Assembly: GCF_004359215.1 (NCBI RefSeq)
Contig: NW_027152213.1
Span: forward strand, 1,904,373 to 1,968,372
Direction of reading: 5' to 3'
Length of the DNA stretch: 64,000 bases
Source of the DNA: Bremia lactucae
Lineage: Eukaryota; Oomycota; Peronosporomycetes; Peronosporales; Peronosporaceae
The position numbers and the translations under genes are program-made. Under the pieces are notes generated by a model that was not told the DNA's origin, made no database searches, and saw only the letters and a list, made by a program, of their open reading frames with translations. Within the stretch, counting starts at the first letter, position 1, and every line of letters begins with the position of its first letter. Of this stretch, positions 1 through 11,209 are shown piece after piece.

Positions 1-2520
1 AACGAGTCAGTCGAAGAAGAAACCATCGCGACTGTGTCAGATGAAAATATCACTACACTAAGTGAAGCTGACTTTGCTTCCTTCACGGGAAAAGATTTGA
101 TCGTCAAAAAGGGTCATCTTGACGATCGTGCTGTTAAAATAATGCTCGATTCTGGCGCCACATGCAATGTGGTGAAGCCGGGGTTGCTGCAACGCGTCAC
201 GTCTGAAGTGGCAACTCAAGTCACTCATTTCGACGGCACTAATACCACCAAAAGAAAGGTGAAGAAAGGAGTCGCAAATATCTTCTTTGATGGTAATCAA
301 TTTTCTGACATTCCGGTCATCGAGTGGCCAATGAGCAATGCCCAAGATGTAATTCTGGGTAAGCCTTGGTTTACTGCGCACGAGCCAATAATAAATTGGC
401 GTACTCATCAAGTTTCGTTCAAAGGTGGTAACATACCACAGGATGAGGTTTTTGAACCGGTCATTATTTCCTCTGCCGACTTTTCAAGGAAATTGAAGAC
501 ATCAAAATACGATGAGGTCTATCGTGTCAAAATTTATCAAGAAGCGGAATCTACAAAACCTCGGGAAAAACGGTTGAAGTCTTTACTTGATTCCTATAAA
601 GATGTATTTCCGGAGAAGTTACCGAATTCATTGCCTCCTAATCGGTCAGTTGAATTTGAAATCAATATGCAACCCGGTGCGCAACCGAGTAATCGTCCGC
701 CGTTTCGACTTTCACAAGTTGAACAAAATGCTTTACAGAAGTTTGTCGATGAGAACCTTTCCCGCGGATGGATCGAGCTTTCAGACTCGCCGTGGGTATC
801 AAACATCTTTGGTATTCCTAAAAAGGACCCAAAAACCGGTACGAGTGTATCTCGTTCGGAATGGATTCGATCCGGAAACGCAAACATTTTGCTCCGTTGG
901 GTGATTGACTTTCGTTACGTCAACTCAAAGTCAGTCGTCCCTAAAATACCTTTGCCGCGAATCGATGAATTGTTCGATAAAATGCAAGGTATGAGCTATT
1001 TCACAGTCATTGACTTAGCTCAGGGGTACCAGATGCGTATCCATCCGGATAGCAAGAAGTACACTGCGTTTCATACATCAAATGAGACGTATCAGTGGTG
1101 CGTTGCTCCGATGGGTCTTGCTGGAATGCCTGGCATTTGGTCGCGCTTAATGCGTGTACTTTTTGGAAAGTTCCCATTTGTTGTGGCATATTTGGATGAT
1201 ATCTGCATATTTTCCATCTCTTATGACGAACATCTTGGCCATCTTGCTATCGTGTTCGACGTATTACGCAAGGAAACGCTATTCGCTCACATCGGCAAGT
1301 GCAAGTTTGCGCGTCAAGAGGTCAGCTTTTTGGGGCACACTGTTTCCAACAAAGGATTATCCGTTGATAATACGAAGACGGAAGCAATCGCTAAATGGCC
1401 ACCACCGACCTCCGTAAAGGAATTGCAAAGTTTTCTTGGTCTTGCTGGTTATTATCGCCGCTTTATTCATCAGTTTGCGCACATAGTTCTGCCATTGAGT
1501 CATCTTGTTAAGAAAGATTCTCCATGGCTGTGGAATGCAGAACAGGAAGATTCCTTCGCAAGGCTGAAGTCTGCCTTACAAGCTGCACCTGTGCTGACTC
1601 TGCCCAATTTTTCACGCCCATTTGTACTGACTACGGATGCATCAGGGTCGTGCGTGGGAGGTGTTTTATCGCAATTTCTCAATGGACATGACCATCCAAT
1701 AGCGTTTTATTCAAAGAAGCTTGGAGTCCATGAGATTAATTGGCCTGCTCATGAAAAGGAGCTATTTGCAATTAAGGCGGGGTTAGACAAATGGCGTCAT
1801 TACCTTTATGGTCACCAGTTTGAGATTTTCACGGACAATAGCGCCTGCTCTTGGCTGCTTCATCATCCGAAAGTCTCGCCGAAATTGGCTCGATACTTGA
1901 CCACCTTCGCTCAATATACGTTTACTATACACCACATTAATGGTGCTTTAAACGTCGTAGCTGATGCGCTTTCGCGCCGGCCTGATGATACTGTCGTGGA
2001 CAATATCCACTTCCATAAGTGCGATTCTAGTTGCCAACAACGAGGTACACATTTACTTTGCTCACCCTCGGTGCCAACTCTGCCCCGGGAGGAGGCTGAG
2101 GCTCTGCAAGTTGCCACCTTAATGACAGCGTCGTATGTCGAGTTGTCACCAGAAGTTCGCAAGCTACTTCAACAAGGCTACGCCAGAGATGCTGAGTTTA
2201 AAGAAGCATGGAAAAACTCAGAAGCAAGCTCATTGTTTGTCAAGCAAGAAGACTTGCTGTTTTTGCGCACGTCAAATAAGCTTATACGTCTTTGCGTGCC
2301 CAGCAACAACCGTTTGCGAACGAAAGTAATATCGGAATATCATGATTCGGCAATTGCTGCTCATCCGGGCAATCGCAGAACATACTTGCGAGTGGCTCAG
2401 TGGTATTACTGGAAATCGTTGCAGAAAGACGTCAAGGAATATGTCAAAACCTGTGAAACCTGCGCACGTTGGAAACATGATAATCAACGAAAAAACGGAT
2501 TACTNAAGTACTGCTTGTAG
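1..2520 (+). pseudogene. Partial Ty3/gypsy polyprotein, near-identical copy of the downstream element
   Basis: Open reading frame covering the end of gag, aspartic protease (DSGAT), reverse transcriptase (AYLDD), RNase H (TTDAS) and the HHCC zinc finger of integrase. Positions 1-2504 match 3980-6483 at every place I compared except one base (c at 2463, t at 6442), and the translations are identical up to the break. At 2505 there is one N, after which the frame runs into unrelated sequence and stops. The integrase core and C-terminus are therefore missing. The left end lies outside the window. A contig-joining artefact or a very recent tandem insertion explains this better than an independent old copy. 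Confidence 0.85.
2505..2505. other. Single-base assembly gap (N)
   Basis: The lone N marks a join between two contigs. The sequence left of it repeats the inside of the next element, while that right of it is leader or LTR sequence, so the join is suspect. Confidence 0.8.
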
Positions 2521-2800
2521 CGTGAGAGATTTCCGCTCGCAGCCAATAAGGTACTGCTTGTAGCGTGGGAATTTCCGCTCGCAGTCCACTGCTCCATCCC
2601 TTTGGAAGCGCTGCGTAACAGTTTTGAGTGTGTGGCTTTCAGTATCCACTGTAATTCTAAGCGTCTGCTTAGGCAGATATAGTCGCTTAGTCTGTGTGAG
2701 GTTGGGTCCGGCTTAACTCGGTGAAACAGTTAATCCATCTGGGATAAGGTTTAATCTCTAACGCATTACGCCTAAGAGCTAAAGTAAGTCGTTGAGTTCT
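2506..2800 (+). other. Leader / probable 5' LTR end of family A element
   Basis: Non-coding sequence directly upstream of the intact polyprotein. It should hold the 3' part of the 5' LTR, the primer binding site and the untranslated leader. I could not place the LTR/PBS border: there is no clear TGG-starting tRNA match and no matching 3' LTR in 7649-8300 to compare with. Confidence 0.4.
2509..2580 (+). repeat. Two-copy direct repeat in the family A leader/LTR
   Basis: A unit of about 32 bases beginning gtactgcttgtagcgtg and ending tttccgctcgcag occurs twice, at about 2509-2541 and 2549-2580, with a 1-2 base difference. Short tandem units like this are common in the R/U5 part of LTRs. No second copy of this sequence is visible downstream of the polyprotein. 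Confidence 0.7.
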
Positions 2801-5800
2801 ATGAGCAAGAAGAGAAAGGCTACTACTCAGATTCCGTTTGACTGCAGTAAGGCTTTCCTCTTTGAGTACGGTGAAAAGTCTTCAAAGACTGCGAACGATC
2901 TGCTTGCGTCTTTACAAAAGACTCGGCGCATTGCAAAGATCTTAGCAAAGCAACTCATCAAGGAGAAAGCCTGCCTGCCCAAGCAAGGGTCCACCTTATC
3001 AGCTCCGCTACACGAAGTAGACGCGCTTTTGGAAGAAGCCGAGCGCACCATCTTAAAGGATCTTCGGTTAAAAGTTCCGAACACATCTTCTTCCATTATG
3101 GGCCAACCCTCAAACGCCGAGCTAATGCAGCAAATGATGCATATGCTACAGCAACAACAAGAGTTGATCAAATCCTTGGCTAACTCCCAAAAAGAAGGTG
3201 GGCTTAAGGTGGACGGGCTAAGAATACCGACGTATAGCGGAAGGAGGGAAGAGTCGGTTCGACTTTATTACGCGCAAGTACAGCAATATTTTATTGCGCG
3301 CGGTACGAAGTGGAGAGAAGACGCAATGGCTCCTCAAGTACTTGCCGTACTAGGAAGTTCATTGCGCGAACCAGCAGCACAATGGTTCTTGCTGCATCAA
3401 TCAGAAATTCACTCAGTCGACGAGTTTTTTCTAGCAGTGGAAAAGGAATTTGTTCCTGCGGATCTACAGCAACGTCTTCGAGACGACCTGCATCGGCTGA
3501 GACAAGCCAATTGCAAAGGCTTAATGGACTACATTGCGAAATTTCGACAGATTATTTCGCAAGTTGAGGACATGACTGAGATAGACCAAATAATCTATTT
3601 TCAACGAGGATTAAAAACAAGAACGCAAGAAGAAGTTCAATACCGACGGGGAAATACACTGTCGGAGGCTATTACTGTGGCGCTCGACTTTGAACGCGCA
3701 CATTCGGTTGGTTATAATTACCATATCGCAACAACCCCTCGTCCTGGTCCATCAAATGTGGCCAGAGAATTAAACAATGAGCCAGAGCTGATGGAAATCG
3801 ACAATGCTCGGCCATTTCATAGGTCTTCTCGCGTCCATAGCCGACGTCCAAATAAACCAAAGTGTGCGTACTGCAAAAAACTGGGGCACACGATTCAGCA
3901 GTGTTATAAGCGCAGGAACCAGCAAAATAGTCGCGGCAACGGATATCGTCGCGAGCGTGCAAACGTAAACTATTTCGAGAACGAGTCAGTCGAAGAAGAA
4001 ACCATCGCGACTGTGTCAGATGAAAATATCACTACACTAAGTGAAGCTGACTTTGCTTCCTTCACGGGAAAAGATTTGATCGTCAAAAAGGGTCATCTTG
4101 ACGATCGTGCTGTTAAAATAATGCTCGATTCTGGCGCCACATGCAATGTGGTGAAGCCGGGGTTGCTGCAACGCGTCACGTCTGAAGTGGCAACTCAAGT
4201 CACTCATTTCGACGGCACTAATACCACCAAAAGAAAGGTGAAGAAAGGAGTCGCAAATATCTTCTTTGATGGTAATCAATTTTCTGACATTCCGGTCATC
4301 GAGTGGCCAATGAGCAATGCCCAAGATGTAATTCTGGGTAAGCCTTGGTTTACTGCGCACGAGCCAATAATAAATTGGCGTACTCATCAAGTTTCGTTCA
4401 AAGGTGGTAACATACCACAGGATGAGGTTTTTGAACCGGTCATTATTTCCTCTGCCGACTTTTCAAGGAAATTGAAGACATCAAAATACGATGAGGTCTA
4501 TCGTGTCAAAATTTATCAAGAAGCGGAATCTACAAAACCTCGGGAAAAACGGTTGAAGTCTTTACTTGATTCCTATAAAGATGTATTTCCGGAGAAGTTA
4601 CCGAATTCATTGCCTCCTAATCGGTCAGTTGAATTTGAAATCAATATGCAACCCGGTGCGCAACCGAGTAATCGTCCGCCGTTTCGACTTTCACAAGTTG
4701 AACAAAATGCTTTACAGAAGTTTGTCGATGAGAACCTTTCCCGCGGATGGATCGAGCTTTCAGACTCGCCGTGGGTATCAAACATCTTTGGTATTCCTAA
4801 AAAGGACCCAAAAACCGGTACGAGTGTATCTCGTTCGGAATGGATTCGATCCGGAAACGCAAACATTTTGCTCCGTTGGGTGATTGACTTTCGTTACGTC
4901 AACTCAAAGTCAGTCGTCCCTAAAATACCTTTGCCGCGAATCGATGAATTGTTCGATAAAATGCAAGGTATGAGCTATTTCACAGTCATTGACTTAGCTC
5001 AGGGGTACCAGATGCGTATCCATCCGGATAGCAAGAAGTACACTGCGTTTCATACATCAAATGAGACGTATCAGTGGTGCGTTGCTCCGATGGGTCTTGC
5101 TGGAATGCCTGGCATTTGGTCGCGCTTAATGCGTGTACTTTTTGGAAAGTTCCCATTTGTTGTGGCATATTTGGATGATATCTGCATATTTTCCATCTCT
5201 TATGACGAACATCTTGGCCATCTTGCTATCGTGTTCGACGTATTACGCAAGGAAACGCTATTCGCTCACATCGGCAAGTGCAAGTTTGCGCGTCAAGAGG
5301 TCAGCTTTTTGGGGCACACTGTTTCCAACAAAGGATTATCCGTTGATAATACGAAGACGGAAGCAATCGCTAAATGGCCACCACCGACCTCCGTAAAGGA
5401 ATTGCAAAGTTTTCTTGGTCTTGCTGGTTATTATCGCCGCTTTATTCATCAGTTTGCGCACATAGTTCTGCCATTGAGTCATCTTGTTAAGAAAGATTCT
5501 CCATGGCTGTGGAATGCAGAACAGGAAGATTCCTTCGCAAGGCTGAAGTCTGCCTTACAAGCTGCACCTGTGCTGACTCTGCCCAATTTTTCACGCCCAT
5601 TTGTACTGACTACGGATGCATCAGGGTCGTGCGTGGGAGGTGTTTTATCGCAATTTCTCAATGGACATGACCATCCAATAGCGTTTTATTCAAAGAAGCT
5701 TGGAGTCCATGAGATTAATTGGCCTGCTCATGAAAAGGAGCTATTTGCAATTAAGGCGGGGTTAGACAAATGGCGTCATTACCTTTATGGTCACCAGTTT

Positions 5801-7648
5801 GAGATTTTCACGGACAATAGCGCCTGCTCTTGGCTGCTTCATCATCCGAAAGTCTCGCCGAAATTGGCTCGATACTTGACCACCTTCGCTCAATATACGT
5901 TTACTATACACCACATTAATGGTGCTTTAAACGTCGTAGCTGATGCGCTTTCGCGCCGGCCTGATGATACTGTCGTGGACAATATCCACTTCCATAAGTG
6001 CGATTCTAGTTGCCAACAACGAGGTACACATTTACTTTGCTCACCCTCGGTGCCAACTCTGCCCCGGGAGGAGGCTGAGGCTCTGCAAGTTGCCACCTTA
6101 ATGACAGCGTCGTATGTCGAGTTGTCACCAGAAGTTCGCAAGCTACTTCAACAAGGCTACGCCAGAGATGCTGAGTTTAAAGAAGCATGGAAAAACTCAG
6201 AAGCAAGCTCATTGTTTGTCAAGCAAGAAGACTTGCTGTTTTTGCGCACGTCAAATAAGCTTATACGTCTTTGCGTGCCCAGCAACAACCGTTTGCGAAC
6301 GAAAGTAATATCGGAATATCATGATTCGGCAATTGCTGCTCATCCGGGCAATCGCAGAACATACTTGCGAGTGGCTCAGTGGTATTACTGGAAATCGTTG
6401 CAGAAAGACGTCAAGGAATATGTCAAAACCTGTGAAACCTGTGCACGTTGGAAACATGATAATCAACGAAAAAACGGATTACTCATGCCAATTCCAATAC
6501 CAGAGGCTTGCTGGCAAGTGGTGTCAATGGACTTCATAACAGGGCTTCCTATGTCCAATGGATTTGATGCCATCCTAACGGTTGTCGATAAGTTGTCCAA
6601 ACGAACGAAGTACGCAGCAGTGCACGTTAAGGATGATGCATGCACAACAGCAAAAGTATTTTTTGATGCTGTAGTTCGACACCATGGTCTTCCAGAAGTT
6701 ATCATTAGTGACCGAGATAGCAAGTTCACGTCCATGTTTTGGAAGTCTTTGATGACGATCATCGGTGTTCGTCTAAGTATGACAACTACTCATCGGGCTC
6801 AAGCCGATGGACAGACCGAGCGACAGAACCTTGTGGTAGAAGACGCACTCAGATGCATGGTATCTTACCATGGCACTGTCTGGACCGAACACTTGGGAAG
6901 CATAGAGTATGCGCACTCTACACTGGTTAGTGCATCCACGGGATACTCTCCCTTCGAAATAGATACGGGAAGAAAGGAACGCTCTACATGGCAAAAGGCT
7001 CTAGGCTGGAATAGTCAACCAAATGAGATTGACGTATACGCAAAAGAGTTTATCGAAGAACGAACAAAGATCATCGATCAGGCTCGCAGAAATCTCCTAA
7101 AAGCACAAGCTTCGCAAAAGCAATATTACGATCAAAAACGCCGAATAAATCAAGTTGAATTCAAGGTTGGAGATCTAGTTATGCTTGATACTTGCAGAAT
7201 ATCGTTGAAACATGCTGCGAAAGATATGGGGACACCACGAGCTAAGTTTGCGGCAAGAAAGGTGGGACCATTCGAAATTATCAAAATGATTAATCCTAAT
7301 GTGGCAAGGCTTAAGTTACCACAAAGTATGAATAAGATAAATCCAACCTTTAATGTCGATGTTCTATCAAAGTATGAGCCGACACCAGAAAAATTTCGAA
7401 GTCGTCCGATACCGAAAGCATCCAAATTCGTGGATAATGGCACAGCGGATCATCTTCAAGTTATTGAACGTCTCTTGAAGAAAAGCCAGTTCAATCGTCA
7501 ACCATACTGGCTCGTACAACGGCATGGCGAAACTAAGGAAGAAGCCAGTTGGGAAAAAGAGAAAAATATTCGCCATGTCTCCCACTGGAAGGATCTCGTC
7601 GCCAACTTCAATCAGCGTCAACGAGAGATCAAATCGGGGAGGATGTAA
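2801..7648 (+). CDS. Intact Ty3/gypsy chromovirus Gag-Pol polyprotein (family A)
   Basis: A single uninterrupted 1615-residue reading frame. The frame opens nine bases earlier with TTG, but the first ATG at 2801 (protein starting MSKKRKATTQ) is the sensible start. Domains in order: Gag with a retrotransposon-gag helix region (about 130-300); CCHC zinc knuckle CAYCKKLGHTIQQC (355-368); aspartic protease DSGAT (443); reverse transcriptase with AYLDD (YLDD from 790); RNase H with TTDAS (D939); integrase with HHCC finger (1181-1214) and core Asp at 1244 and 1304 followed by the QTERQ Glu; and a C-terminal chromodomain-like segment from about 1554. All catalytic residues are present, so it may be active or very young. 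Gag and Pol share one frame, so no frameshift is needed. It drives copy-and-paste transposition through an RNA intermediate; the chromodomain in this class usually directs integration to heterochromatin. Confidence 0.95.
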   Translation: MSKKRKATTQIPFDCSKAFLFEYGEKSSKTANDLLASLQKTRRIAKILAKQLIKEKACLPKQGSTLSAPLHEVDALLEEAERTILKDLRLKVPNTSSSIMGQPSNAELMQQMMHMLQQQQELIKSLANSQKEGGLKVDGLRIPTYSGRREESVRLYYAQVQQYFIARGTKWREDAMAPQVLAVLGSSLREPAAQWFLLHQSEIHSVDEFFLAVEKEFVPADLQQRLRDDLHRLRQANCKGLMDYIAKFRQIISQVEDMTEIDQIIYFQRGLKTRTQEEVQYRRGNTLSEAITVALDFERAHSVGYNYHIATTPRPGPSNVARELNNEPELMEIDNARPFHRSSRVHSRRPNKPKCAYCKKLGHTIQQCYKRRNQQNSRGNGYRRERANVNYFENESVEEETIATVSDENITTLSEADFASFTGKDLIVKKGHLDDRAVKIMLDSGATCNVVKPGLLQRVTSEVATQVTHFDGTNTTKRKVKKGVANIFFDGNQFSDIPVIEWPMSNAQDVILGKPWFTAHEPIINWRTHQVSFKGGNIPQDEVFEPVIISSADFSRKLKTSKYDEVYRVKIYQEAESTKPREKRLKSLLDSYKDVFPEKLPNSLPPNRSVEFEINMQPGAQPSNRPPFRLSQVEQNALQKFVDENLSRGWIELSDSPWVSNIFGIPKKDPKTGTSVSRSEWIRSGNANILLRWVIDFRYVNSKSVVPKIPLPRIDELFDKMQGMSYFTVIDLAQGYQMRIHPDSKKYTAFHTSNETYQWCVAPMGLAGMPGIWSRLMRVLFGKFPFVVAYLDDICIFSISYDEHLGHLAIVFDVLRKETLFAHIGKCKFARQEVSFLGHTVSNKGLSVDNTKTEAIAKWPPPTSVKELQSFLGLAGYYRRFIHQFAHIVLPLSHLVKKDSPWLWNAEQEDSFARLKSALQAAPVLTLPNFSRPFVLTTDASGSCVGGVLSQFLNGHDHPIAFYSKKLGVHEINWPAHEKELFAIKAGLDKWRHYLYGHQFEIFTDNSACSWLLHHPKVSPKLARYLTTFAQYTFTIHHINGALNVVADALSRRPDDTVVDNIHFHKCDSSCQQRGTHLLCSPSVPTLPREEAEALQVATLMTASYVELSPEVRKLLQQGYARDAEFKEAWKNSEASSLFVKQEDLLFLRTSNKLIRLCVPSNNRLRTKVISEYHDSAIAAHPGNRRTYLRVAQWYYWKSLQKDVKEYVKTCETCARWKHDNQRKNGLLMPIPIPEACWQVVSMDFITGLPMSNGFDAILTVVDKLSKRTKYAAVHVKDDACTTAKVFFDAVVRHHGLPEVIISDRDSKFTSMFWKSLMTIIGVRLSMTTTHRAQADGQTERQNLVVEDALRCMVSYHGTVWTEHLGSIEYAHSTLVSASTGYSPFEIDTGRKERSTWQKALGWNSQPNEIDVYAKEFIEERTKIIDQARRNLLKAQASQKQYYDQKRRINQVEFKVGDLVMLDTCRISLKHAAKDMGTPRAKFAARKVGPFEIIKMINPNVARLKLPQSMNKINPTFNVDVLSKYEPTPEKFRSRPIPKASKFVDNGTADHLQVIERLLKKSQFNRQPYWLVQRHGETKEEASWEKEKNIRHVSHWKDLVANFNQRQREIKSGRM

Positions 7649-8314
7649 GGACCAGTCATCTTGCTCAGCCCTTGACCACTCATTTCGACTTACCTTTTAA
7701 ACCATTCATTTTCTTTAATTCAATTTTACATATGCGCCATAATAAAAACAAGTAAAAAGGTTTGCGCAATTAGGAGAGATGATACTCAGTAAGAATTAGA
7801 TTAAGGATAGGCGATACCTTAAGGAGTATACCAAAAGTATCGGTTACTTAAACTAATTTTAATTCAGTCGTAATTTACCCTCATCCTGACAGACGGCGTC
7901 CTTTTAAACTTCGTCGGCGCAAAAGTCTTAAAAAGCCTTATATCTCGAGGTTGACGACTCGTAACTGCTTCTATATCGTGGTTGTAGAAGCAATTGCTGC
8001 TTTGACGTTACATTTCAGTGCAATTTCTGACCCTGGCAACGATGCCATGTATACGTCATTGGAGTGGTGTTACCGTTACTACTCTAGGAGTGCACAAACA
8101 GGCTGATCATGCGTCAGAAGAATAGCTTGCTGCAATCTTTGGGATAGAAAAGTTAGCTTTCTCGGCGTTAGTGCCTAACCTTAGCTACGAGACCTTCTGC
8201 TAGGAACGAAGTTGTAGTAAGAGCTCCGATTAAATGATGAGGTTGCATCTAGAAAGGCATTCAATCTGCTAAAAAGCTAGGTGTTTATCCATGAAGCATT
8301 CTTCGTCTAATGTC
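7649..8314. other. Intergenic, 3' flank of family A element
   Basis: No convincing reading frame. It should contain the element's polypurine tract and 3' LTR, but no stretch resembles the leader at 2506-2800, so the 3' LTR is absent, diverged or lost in assembly. The rightmost part is the 3' flank of the uL13 gene. Confidence 0.4.
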
Positions 8315-8737
8315 TTACAAAATGACGGGGTTCTCGCCCACCTCTTTGCCATAATCATGCGTCTCGTCCAAAAAAATCTTGAGTTTCTTGTCCTGCAGTG
8401 CGCGCATCCGATTGCGCGGGAGCATGCCGAAGACAGCCTTGCGCAGTACATCCTCCGGCTTGCGTTCAAACAACTCCTTTGCAGTTCGCTGCTTGAGACC
8501 ACCAGGGTAGCCTGTGTGCCAGCGATATAACTTATTGTTCCACTTGTTGCCCGTGAGATCAATGTGTTTGGCGTTAATCACTACCACATAGTCTCCGCAA
8601 TCCACATTGGGCGCGTACGTGGGCTTGTGCTTACCACGAAGAATCGGGGCTAGCTGGGAGGCCAAGCGACCTAACACTTGTCCCTTGGCATCCACTACGT
8701 GCCATACCACCTTAGAAGCCTGCGCAACTTTGCTCAT
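8315..8737 (-). CDS. Ribosomal protein uL13, bacterial/mitochondrial type
   Basis: A single-exon 140-residue protein of the bacterial L13 family, a 50S-type large-subunit protein that binds 23S-type rRNA. Family signatures are VLGRLAS near the N-terminus, [21 protein letters not shown] and [11 protein letters not shown]. The length matches bacterial L13 (about 142). In a eukaryote this type works in the mitochondrial ribosome (MRPL13), the cytosolic form being the quite different L13a. No long cleavable presequence is visible, but MRPL13 often has only a short one. It is divergent from the PRKRIP1-like gene, with 84 bases between start codons, so the two probably share a bidirectional promoter. 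Confidence 0.93.
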   Translation of the reverse strand: MSKVAQASKVVWHVVDAKGQVLGRLASQLAPILRGKHKPTYAPNVDCGDYVVVINAKHIDLTGNKWNNKLYRWHTGYPGGLKQRTAKELFERKPEDVLRKAVFGMLPRNRMRALQDKKLKIFLDETHDYGKEVGENPVIL

Positions 8738-8821
8738 GCTTTTGCAGCCGCTCGTAATAACTCGAAAATTTTCCTTAAATAAATAATTAGTTAGATGAAA
8801 TTGTTTATTTTAAGTTAAAGG
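8738..8821. promoter_or_regulatory. Shared divergent promoter region
   Basis: The 84 bases between the start codons of uL13 (minus) and the PRKRIP1-like gene (plus) are AT-rich and carry no reading frame. Both promoters must lie here or overlap the genes. No specific element was identified. Confidence 0.5.
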
Positions 8822-9402
8822 ATGGGTCGCTACACGACCGTGCAAACGTTTAGCGATCAGGACGCGCAGGTCGCTACTGTGGCGTACGATGCAACGGTCA
8901 AGGAAAAAGAGCCTTCTGGCACTACCAGTGAGATCAAAGACGGAAAGCTACATGTGAATCGAGTGGACAACGTCTCCGGAAGCTCTGCGGGCGCCGGCAG
9001 CGGTGAATTCCACTCGTACCGTGCCGCTAGAAGACGGTATGGTGCTCTGTTGGCTTTTCAGATACTTTCATAATGTGCTGACACGTGATGAGCAGCGAAA
9101 TGGAGCGAGTTGCAGTCATGGAAAAGCGCTACAACGATAAAAAGGCGCAACAAGAGTTCGAAGCCGAGCGCAAACGCAAAGCTGAGGAGTTTGAGGCCAA
9201 GATGCGCAAGCGCACGGAAAAGCGGAAGCGACGCAGAAAACGAGGCAAAGCAAAGAATTTTGATCAAGAAGTGGTAGACATGAGGGAAAAAACGATGGAA
9301 GAGGCACCTGAGACGCCCGGAGGTGTCACAGAAATTCCTAACGACGGTAGCTTCTTAGAGAAGATGCTAGCATTGCAGCAGGAGAAAGAGAAGATTAATT
9401 AA
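8822..9402 (+). CDS. PRKRIP1-like spliceosome-associated protein (two exons)
   Basis: Exons 8822-9036 and 9096-9402 (alternative acceptor 9093), joined in phase 2 by a 56-59 nt intron starting GTATGG, with a possible branch site ctgac at about 9077. The product is about 173 residues. The signature GSSAGAGSGEFHSYR followed by an Arg-rich turn is the hallmark of PRKR-interacting protein 1, a component of catalytic spliceosome complexes. The second half is a long charged helix rich in Lys, Arg and Glu (KRKAEEFEAK, TEKRKRRRKR), as in the family, and probably nuclear. Without splicing, the first exon would run into a stop at about 9073, which would remove the whole helical half. Confidence 0.88.
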
Positions 9403-9740
9403 GAAAGAATAAAGACCTTAATCTTATGTCTTAAATTTCGAAGTCGTTTGACTGACAGACACTCGCAGGCAGCTTTATCATTTGCATTGTAGTTGCCATT
9501 ACCACAATGACTACCTTTTCAATATCAATCCCAAGCAATAAGAGAACTTTTATTCAAAAAAATGGCAACTCATGGCACTCACGTGCATGCTCTATTTCAT
9601 TGCGGAAAGTAACAAATTGTTTGCAGATGATGAACATCATCTACAATTGGCAATGAATATCACAACTTATTCTGATAATTGGCTTTGAGGCTCAGCACTA
9701 AGATTGCGTTACTTACTCAAAGCTACGAATCTTGTTCATT
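9403..9740. other. Intergenic between convergent genes
   Basis: Sequence of 338 bases between the stop of the PRKRIP1-like gene and the stop of OLA1, which converge here. It is AT-rich and should contain both 3' UTRs. No gene, repeat or RNA recognised. Confidence 0.6.
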
Positions 9741-11054
9741 TTAGTTGTTGAACTTAAAGAAAATAATGTCACCGTCCTGGACCTCATACTTTTTGCCTTG
9801 CTGTTTCAGCTTTCCAGCTTTTTTTACGGCCTCTTCCGAGCCCACTGCCGAATATAAGTCACAGTGGCGTTAGCAATTATAATCAAACAAAATCGAAGAA
9901 TAAACTCACATTCTTTCAAGTCAGCAAATGCCTGGACTTCTGCCATAATAAACCCCTTTTCAAAGTCCGTGTGAATGACGCCAGCAGCTTGAGGTGCCAC
10001 TCGTCCCTTGCGAATCGTCCAGCCCCGTACTTCATCTTTTCCAGCCGTGAAGAAGTGAATCAAGCCAAGAGCTTGGTAACCAGTACGAAGAACACGGTTC
10101 AGGATTGACTTTTGCGTTGGATTTTCCTTTAAGTATGTCTCGAGTTGACCAGCACTATCAAGGTCGAGAAGCTCCAGCTCAAATTCACAGCTGAGTGGGA
10201 TCACCGGCTCGTTGCCGCCGCGCTCTTTAATGTACTCGGCGATCTTGGGCAAGTACTTATTTGCCTTGCGCAAGTAGTCACGCTTGCTCACGTTAATGAG
10301 ATACACAACGGGCTTGGCCGTTAGCAACTGCATGGTATTGAGAATTTCAACCTCCTGAGCCGACCACGTTCCAAAGGCCACGTCTTTGCCCGACTCGAGC
10401 CATTCTAGAATCTTGCACAATGCCTCATACTCGATTTTCTTCTCCTTGCCGCCCACTCCGCGCTCTGCGAGCTTCTTCACGCCGACCGACTCTTTCTTCA
10501 CACGCTCAATATCTTTAAGTCGCAATTCCTCTTGAATAATTTTAATGTCCCGCACGGGGTCCACGTTACCCTCCACGTGAGTCACTTCTGTCGAGTCGAA
10601 ACCGCGCACCATGTGGTAGATAGCATCCACGGCCTGAATGTGAGACAAAAAGGCATTGCCTAAACCAGCACCTTCAGCAGCACCACGAACGAGACCAGCG
10701 ATATCCGTAATGGACATTACGGGGGGGACGACGCTCGCGGGGTGGTACTTGTCAACGAGCCAATTAAAGCGCTGGTCGGGAAGCGGTACCACAGCATCAT
10801 TTGGGTCAATGGTGCAGAAGGGAAAGTTCTCAGCCGGAATATGCAGCTTTGACAAACAGTTGAAAAAGGTACTTTTGCCGACGTTGGGAACTCCTACGAT
10901 GCCAATTTTCACGTTGTTACCGGGGCGACCCAGGTACGTGCGCGTTGGCTACAGGATAAAAGTTTAATGCGTCAGTTTAGACTGGACCGAATTGAGAATG
11001 ATTGTCGTCGTTGACGTTAAGTACCTCTTCAACTTTCTTTCCCTTTGGCGGCAT
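9741..11054 (-). CDS. OLA1: Obg-like ATPase 1 (YchF/OLA1), three exons
   Basis: Exons 11025-11054, 9910-10948 and 9741-9844 give 390 residues (human OLA1 is 396). Introns are 10949-11024 (76 nt) and 9845-9909 (65 nt), both GT-AG. The first exon encodes only [10 protein letters not shown] and restores the usual N-terminus before [14 protein letters not shown]. Motifs: G1 GVPNVGKS (29-36); G3 DIAG (92-95); a G4-position sequence NVSK (229-232) in place of the NKxD of GTPases, consistent with the family's ATP preference; and a C-terminal TGS domain ending [13 protein letters not shown]1 is a cytosolic ATPase linked to translation and stress responses. Without the last exon the protein would lose the TGS end, so the short 3' exon is essential to the model. 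Confidence 0.95.
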
Positions 11055-11209
11055 TGTGGCGGACTTGATGCGGAATTGGTGTGACAATCAGCGAATGGTG
11101 CGGATCCGATGGAGGATAAAACCCAATTAATCAGCTGGGTGATTTGCAAGAAAAGTGTCAAGAAAATTAAAAAGTTTATTAAAAAGGTGGTCACTACAGA
11201 TTAGCAACT

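Noticed and set aside
2792..2800. TTG as start codon of the family A polyprotein
   Set aside because: An ATG three codons later is in frame and is the ordinary eukaryotic choice.
8291..8530. 79-codon plus-strand frame over the uL13 gene
   Set aside because: Shadow of the uL13 coding strand.
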